Assembly: GCF_026262505.1 (NCBI RefSeq)
Contig: NC_067208.1
Location: 2,480,001-2,544,000 of the forward strand
From: Trichomonas vaginalis G3
Lineage: Eukaryota; Parabasalia; Trichomonadida; Trichomonadidae
Direction of reading: 5' to 3'
DNA length: 64,000 bases
The translations under genes and the position numbers were made by a program. The notes beneath the pieces were generated by a model, which worked only from the letters and a program-made list of their open reading frames with translations, ran no database searches and was not told the origin of the DNA. Position 1 is the first letter of the stretch, and every line of letters starts with the position of its first letter. Below, piece after piece: positions 59,482-64,000 of this stretch.

Positions 59482-61012
59482 ATGTCGGAAAGCGAACCGA
59501 CAATAGTGGAAGAGAATCAAACTATATCAGTATCCATCCAAGCTATTGTTGATGAAGAAAAAGGAGATGGAGCTGATATGCTGGATTTAATTCAAAATGA
59601 ATTGAATTCCCGTAAAAAATTGAAATATAGAATGGAAATACCTGAAAATCCCCAATTCCAATTCTCAAGGAAAGATATAGCAAATTAAAATTTACAGATC
59701 CTACAGAAGCTGCTATATTTATTGCAAAAGATTCATATAATTCTTTTTATCCATTAAATTTTGAGCAAGGAAAAAAGTTTCGTTGTCCTAACTGCCAATT
59801 TTGCATGGAGCTTGTAAAGACTCATGAAAATGGTCAACTTTTCTTCATTCCAGTAATTAAACACGAGCATAGAGCAAAGCAATGCAAGCCGAGTAACAAT
59901 ATACCAAAAATTCTTAAGTTGCAAGCAGGAAAAAAAGTCTATGAATTAGCAAATTCTGATAATGTTCCTCAATGCAAAGAAATTTTTGCAAAAGAATTGA
60001 ATATTCCCAATGCAACTTATACGATGTTCCATAATATAGTAAATAAACTTAAAGGAACCACAAAAGGGGATAGAATTCAATCTTACAATTATTTCTCAAC
60101 AATTTTTTCAATCATAAACAAAATCGAACAAGGATTCTGCGAAATGATTTTAGTTAAAGAAGTTAACAATGAAATTGAATTGCATACATTTAAGAAAGGT
60201 GATGAATTACCTGAAAATTCAAAAGACTTTCAAATTTATTCATTTATTGTAATTCCTCCAATAACTCATTTTTACATGCAAACACAAGCTTTTTGCGGAA
60301 TAATTCAAATTGATGGAACGTTTTTATTTTGTATTAAAAAAGGAAACTTACTCATTATTGGTACACCTGCACCAAATAATAGACTTATCCCTATTGCATT
60401 TGCATGGTCTGTTAGTGAAAATACGATAACAATTAAGGATATGCTCACTAAATTGAAATCTTTTATTCCACCAAGCAGATTCAAGAATATTTATTCCGAT
60501 CAAGGTCCGGCAATTATAGCTGCTGTTAGAGAATCAGGCTTTTCTTGCGATCATAAATTTTGCTTACGTCATTTTGCAACAAAAAGGGAATACATCAATG
60601 TCTATTCCGAAATTGTTGAAGTCGCTTACGCAGACCATCCTCAAAAACGAATTGACTTGATTAAAAAGTTAGAAACTCGTTTACAAGAGGAATATCCAAA
60701 CCGCGAAAATAATCAGGATCTCTTTAAGTACTTAGATAGTATTAACCCATTTGAAGGATTCGCTGACTACACAGCTGGCATACTCACAACATCTCTTATT
60801 GAATCCCTTAATGCCGAAATTAAAGATAAATGGGATACATATGACCCCGCCGAACTAATTATCCGTCTCATTGAACATGAATTCAATCTTGTTAAAAATG
60901 TTTTAACAGGTGATTTTAAATCAGATAATATTATCAAAAATCTAAATGAAACTTTGAAACATTCAGATATGTTTAGCTCGGTATTATATGATCCAATTCA
61001 AGAATTATATTA

Positions 61013-62283
61013 CCCAGATTTGCTTTACTTTTACCACCTCTCGAAAGCTGGGGACACCGCCTATCGTTGGGAGTAGCTATTAAATAGAACCACCAAGGCT
61101 ATTTTTCGAACTGCCGGTGTAGTGTAGTGGAAACATTCGACATAATGATTCATTATGCCAAGGTTTGATTCCCATTTAGCCAATTTTTTTCTTTTTTGGA
61201 TCATGAATTTTTTTTTGGGTCACTATAAGATTTGTTTCATGTTCTAAATCTGCTGCATATGTAATCTATTTTTATTTACCTATTTTTTAAAAATCTATTG
61301 GATTGCCAAATTTGAATATATTTAAAATCATAAAAATCCAAAAAAACTATAAATATATGTTTTATGCATAGTGCCGATACTCAAATATCAGATTACTTAG
61401 ATCCATGAATAATATCCGAATTTTTTTTCTTAAAATTAAACTTCAAAACTTCTTCCAATCTTATTCTTAATCAATTGTAAATTTTTAAAACCATTTTTTA
61501 AAATAATTTTGCGTAAATTTTATTCTCATGTTGTTTTAATCGAAAATTGATACATTTTCAAAAAAATAATATTGACTTATGAAATTCATTTTTAAGGTGA
61601 AATAGTATTGTTTTTATTAAAGTATATGAATAATATATAAAAAATTAATGAATAATATAAGCAGATTTTTAGTTTACAAAACAAATATGAGCAATGCAAT
61701 TTCAAACTTTTGCTGGCAATTTCGATATTGCTCAAGTTTGTAGTATTTGTGATACCTATAACATCGGCTTAATCAAAATTCGATTTTTCTTATGAGTTAT
61801 TGAGAAAATTTGATTGCAATGAGAAGGATTTCGACGTTTTTGATAAACTAAGAGCTGAGCTTTAGGGGTTCAGTTCATTTACGGCTGTAGTTTGATGCGT
61901 AGATCTCTTTTTTATTGTAAATTCTTTCAGCATGGAGATCGAGAATGAATCTTTTGAGAACTTTATGAGTTTTTACACCCGTAAAGAGGTCCTTCGAGGA
62001 AAGATAGTCCAGACTACATGAAGATGTGGGTTAACCAAAAAAATCCGATGGTTTCCCCATATTCATGTAGATCTTCGAAAAAATGAGCACCAAAAAAGCC
62101 AAAAAAATAGGCTTTTTATTGGATTTGTACACTAGATCAATAATCTATTTAGGATCTGGCACTCTTTTTAGCCAGAGATATGAGGTCCTTTCTAGGAAAA
62201 CGATCTATTCATCCATAAAAAAAATGAATTATCGTTTTCCCCAGAAATTACATGGGGAGTGGTAAAAGTAAAGCAAATCTGGG
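61013..62283. mobile_element. Non-autonomous TA-duplicating element (Tc1/mariner-like ends), 1.27 kb
   Basis: Perfect 25-bp terminal inverted repeats start CCCAGATTTGCTTTAC at 61013 and end with the complement at 62283. TA flanks both sides (61011-61012 and 62284-62285). No transposase frame is visible inside, so it would need a helper. It sits within the MULE transposase gene, between its DDE and SWIM domains, so it is younger than the MULE. It is much longer than typical MITEs. Confidence 0.8.
61113..61185 (+). ncRNA. tRNA-like relic with Pol III A and B boxes
   Basis: TAGTGTAGTGG (about 61119-61129) matches an A box, and GGTTTGATTCC (about 61162-61172) matches a B box at usual spacing. 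A stem CATAA/TTATG lies between them and a T-run follows at about 61184. The acceptor and T stems pair poorly and no U precedes a credible anticodon, so I do not call a functional tRNA. It lies inside the TA-duplicating element. Confidence 0.3.
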
Positions 62284-62616
62284 TATGCAACTTTTGGTCG
62301 CTATACATATTGCGTAAAAATTATGTCAGATTCACAATATTCATGCACATGTAAGCACATCGAATTATACGGATTACCTTGTATTCATGTAATCGCCGTA
62401 TTGAATCACTTTTCGAACAAAAATCTTCTTAAAAATTTGAATGATGCTGTTCATGCTCGCTTCAAATGTTCAGAGTTTATGACTCCTGTGGAAGATTTAA
62501 TGAAATTTTATGTTGACCAAGCATCTTTAAAAATTCCCGGAATAAATTTCAACCTGGGAGAGATTGAAAAATTAAGGGGAAAAAGGACTAGGATTAAAGC
62601 ATTTTACGAAAAGTGA

Positions 62617-63800
62617 TGCTGTGTTGTTAGTTATTTATTTACTTTTTTTAATATTTTTTAAAAAAATAAAAGAAAATTCAAATAATTTTGTATCTCCCAT
62701 GATATATCGACCCACGAGTACTAATGTGGCTATAATTAGAGATTGCAACTCTATTATGATCATAGTCCGGTGATATACAATAAGATTCAAATTTTGAAAG
62801 AATTAAATTAATAAAATCCCGGTGAAAAAAATAAAAACAGCTTCTAAAAGTATAGTTATCTTAAAATATGAACTTTAACACAAGTTTTTTGATCCAATAG
62901 AAAATTGAATTCTTTGAATAAATAAAATATTTTATGTATTAACATATTAAATTTCCTAATTATTTTTTCTTCTTGGGAAAATTTTTGAATTCGAATAGAA
63001 AATTCAATAAATTGAAATTGGGTTGAAAGAATTCTCCATATTAACTTGTCATATATTTCAGATCATATAAATTAAGTTAATTAAATTTTTTAAAAACCTT
63101 AATAGGATAAAAAAAAGAATTTACACTCTCTCACTTTGAAAACGTAGAAAATGCTAATCTATTGGTATACATTTTAGTTTTGTTAAGTTTACAAAACGAT
63201 TACTCTAGATTTTAAAGATTTATCAAGAATTTAGAGAATATCCTTCTCAAAACAACTTCAATAGCGAAAGATTAGTATTGAATCGGATTTGTAACATAAT
63301 TATAGTACATTACAATACAATTTCTCCGACTTTTAAATATTTTTGAAATATTTACAAAATATGCTCTTTCTATCATCGATACTTTAATACAGAGCAAATT
63401 TAGTAAATGTCATCACGTTATTTTTTCATAAATCGTTTTCGAACTTTTGAAATATTTATTTTAAACCAGTTTTCTACATTTAATATGTGAATTATATCAA
63501 AAGTAGATGGGCGATACTTGTAAATCTATTTAAACTATTAGTTTGCTATTATTGAAGAACTTTATAATTTTTTTTTCTTATGTATGGAATTAAAGATAAT
63601 TTTGCCGATTCCAACTGGTTTTTCTATATGAGTTAAATATGCCAAGTGAAATTGGACTTGCCAATATTGTAAATTGAAGTATGGACTATATATCGATTTT
63701 CATTGATTGATGAATAACTCGGAGTAATGTAATTGTTGATAATGAAAAATAGTTTTCAATTGCTGGTAAGGGCCAATGTATGTTCAATAGCTCCGAAAGC
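62617..63800. other. Noncoding 3' part of the MULE-like element
   Basis: About 1.2 kb of AT-rich DNA with no gene, RNA or notable repeat I can support. Confidence 0.6.
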
Positions 63801-63857
63801 AAAAAATGCACGTTTAGAAAAAGACGATAACGATTAAATTACAAAATCAATAATGAC
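63801..63857. repeat. Right terminal inverted repeat of the MULE-like element
   Basis: Complement of the left end (56077-56163) without its 30-bp duplication; runs AAAAAATGCACGTTTAGAAA to CAATAATGAC. Confidence 0.7.
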
Positions 63858-63868
63858 CCCTATATTTC
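63858..63868. repeat. Target site duplication of the MULE-like element, right copy
   Basis: CCCTATATTTC, identical to 56066-56076. Confidence 0.7.
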
Positions 63869-64000
63869 AAGAAATATTATTAGAAATCAAAAAATTTAAA
63901 GCAAAGACAATGAATATTAACATATTGCTAATTGTAATCGTTGATGAAACATGGGAACAGGACAAATTTGCCACACGGCACTTTTTTTAAAAAAAATTAA

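Larger units (their letters stand above)
59482..62616 (+). pseudogene. MULE transposase, disrupted by a frameshift and an insertion
   Basis: The frame opens MSESEPTIVEENQTISVS and stops at 59688. The continuation is in another frame from about 59690, giving a Cys-rich segment CPNCQFC and then the DDE domain: IIQIDGTFLF (first Asp), YSDQGPAI (second Asp) and IESLNAEIK (Glu). A SWIM zinc finger follows from 62323 (CTCKHIELYGLPCIH). Between ELYY at 61011 and ATFGRYTYC at 62286 lies a 1.27-kb insertion; removing it with one TA restores the frame exactly. Together these are the domains of a Mutator-family transposase. Confidence 0.85.
56077..63857. mobile_element. Large Mutator-like (MULE) DNA transposon with passenger genes (7.8 kb)
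   Basis: The ends are inverted repeats: 63801-63857 (57 bp) matches the complement of 56077-56163, which is the same sequence enlarged by a 30-bp internal duplication (TCGATTTTGTAATTTAATCG). An 11-bp direct repeat flanks both ends. Inside are a 386-codon gene, a small chromodomain-like gene, a MULE transposase and a nested TA-duplicating element. The transposase is disrupted, so this copy is probably immobile alone. The link between these ends and the transposase is inferred from position and duplication length. Confidence 0.7.

Noticed and set aside
61113-61185. Functional tRNA gene
   Set aside because: Acceptor and T stems do not pair well and there is no credible anticodon loop.
62083-62265. 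Short frame inside the nested TA-flanked element as a transposase remnant
   Set aside because: Sixty codons with no DDE or helix-turn-helix pattern; the last part is the terminal inverted repeat itself.

Overview
The window looks like nuclear DNA of a trichomonad, most like Trichomonas vaginalis. It is AT-rich with intronless genes. Several genes have the trichomonad initiator TCAYWW a few bases upstream of the ATG. Two complete-ended Maverick (Polinton) elements of the kind abundant in that genome fill most of it. The species call is an inference from these traits; no search was run.

Layout. Positions 1-5001 are host DNA with three minus-strand genes: an extended short-chain dehydrogenase/epimerase cut by the window edge, a coiled-coil protein, and a small protein of unknown function. 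Positions 5002-30186 are Maverick A, bounded by hairpin-bearing terminal inverted repeats and a 6-bp target duplication (AATATA). Positions 30193-31550 are AT-rich spacer with no gene I can support. Positions 31557-55930 are Maverick B (target duplication TTCTTC), inverted relative to A, so the two methyltransferase ends face each other. Positions 56077-63857 look like one large Mutator-like (MULE) element with about 57-bp terminal inverted repeats and an 11-bp target duplication (CCCTATATTTC). It holds a 386-codon gene, a small chromodomain-like gene and a MULE transposase. That transposase is interrupted by a 1.27-kb element with perfect 25-bp inverted ends and TA target duplications.

The Mavericks. 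Both are treated as fossils. A has roughly half a dozen breaks and B about twenty. The two are very alike over most of their length and have clean ends and target duplications, so both look recent. Recognisable parts are a large coiled-coil/Q-rich protein, a major capsid-like protein, a minor capsid-like protein, an SF3 helicase, an FtsK/HerA-type packaging ATPase, KilA-N DNA-binding proteins, a KilA-N/GIY-YIG-type protein, an HNH endonuclease, a retroviral-type integrase, a phage-tail-fibre-like protein, amphipathic small proteins, a one-pass membrane peptide, a D12-class adenine methyltransferase and (in B) a protein-primed-type DNA polymerase B part. The replication, packaging and capsid block is conserved. 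Variation is concentrated in an accessory zone and in the terminal acidic-protein gene.

Best candidates for undescribed biology lie in the Maverick accessory zone: (1) a regularly spaced 54-56-bp hairpin module that occurs both as an intergenic array and in frame inside the variable loop of KilA-N genes; (2) a cassette of two divergent mini-genes with conserved N-termini around a hypervariable tandem-repeat array, seen three times with three different arrays; (3) families of GATC-centred hairpins whose arms change together while pairing is kept, in elements that also encode a D12-class adenine methyltransferase.
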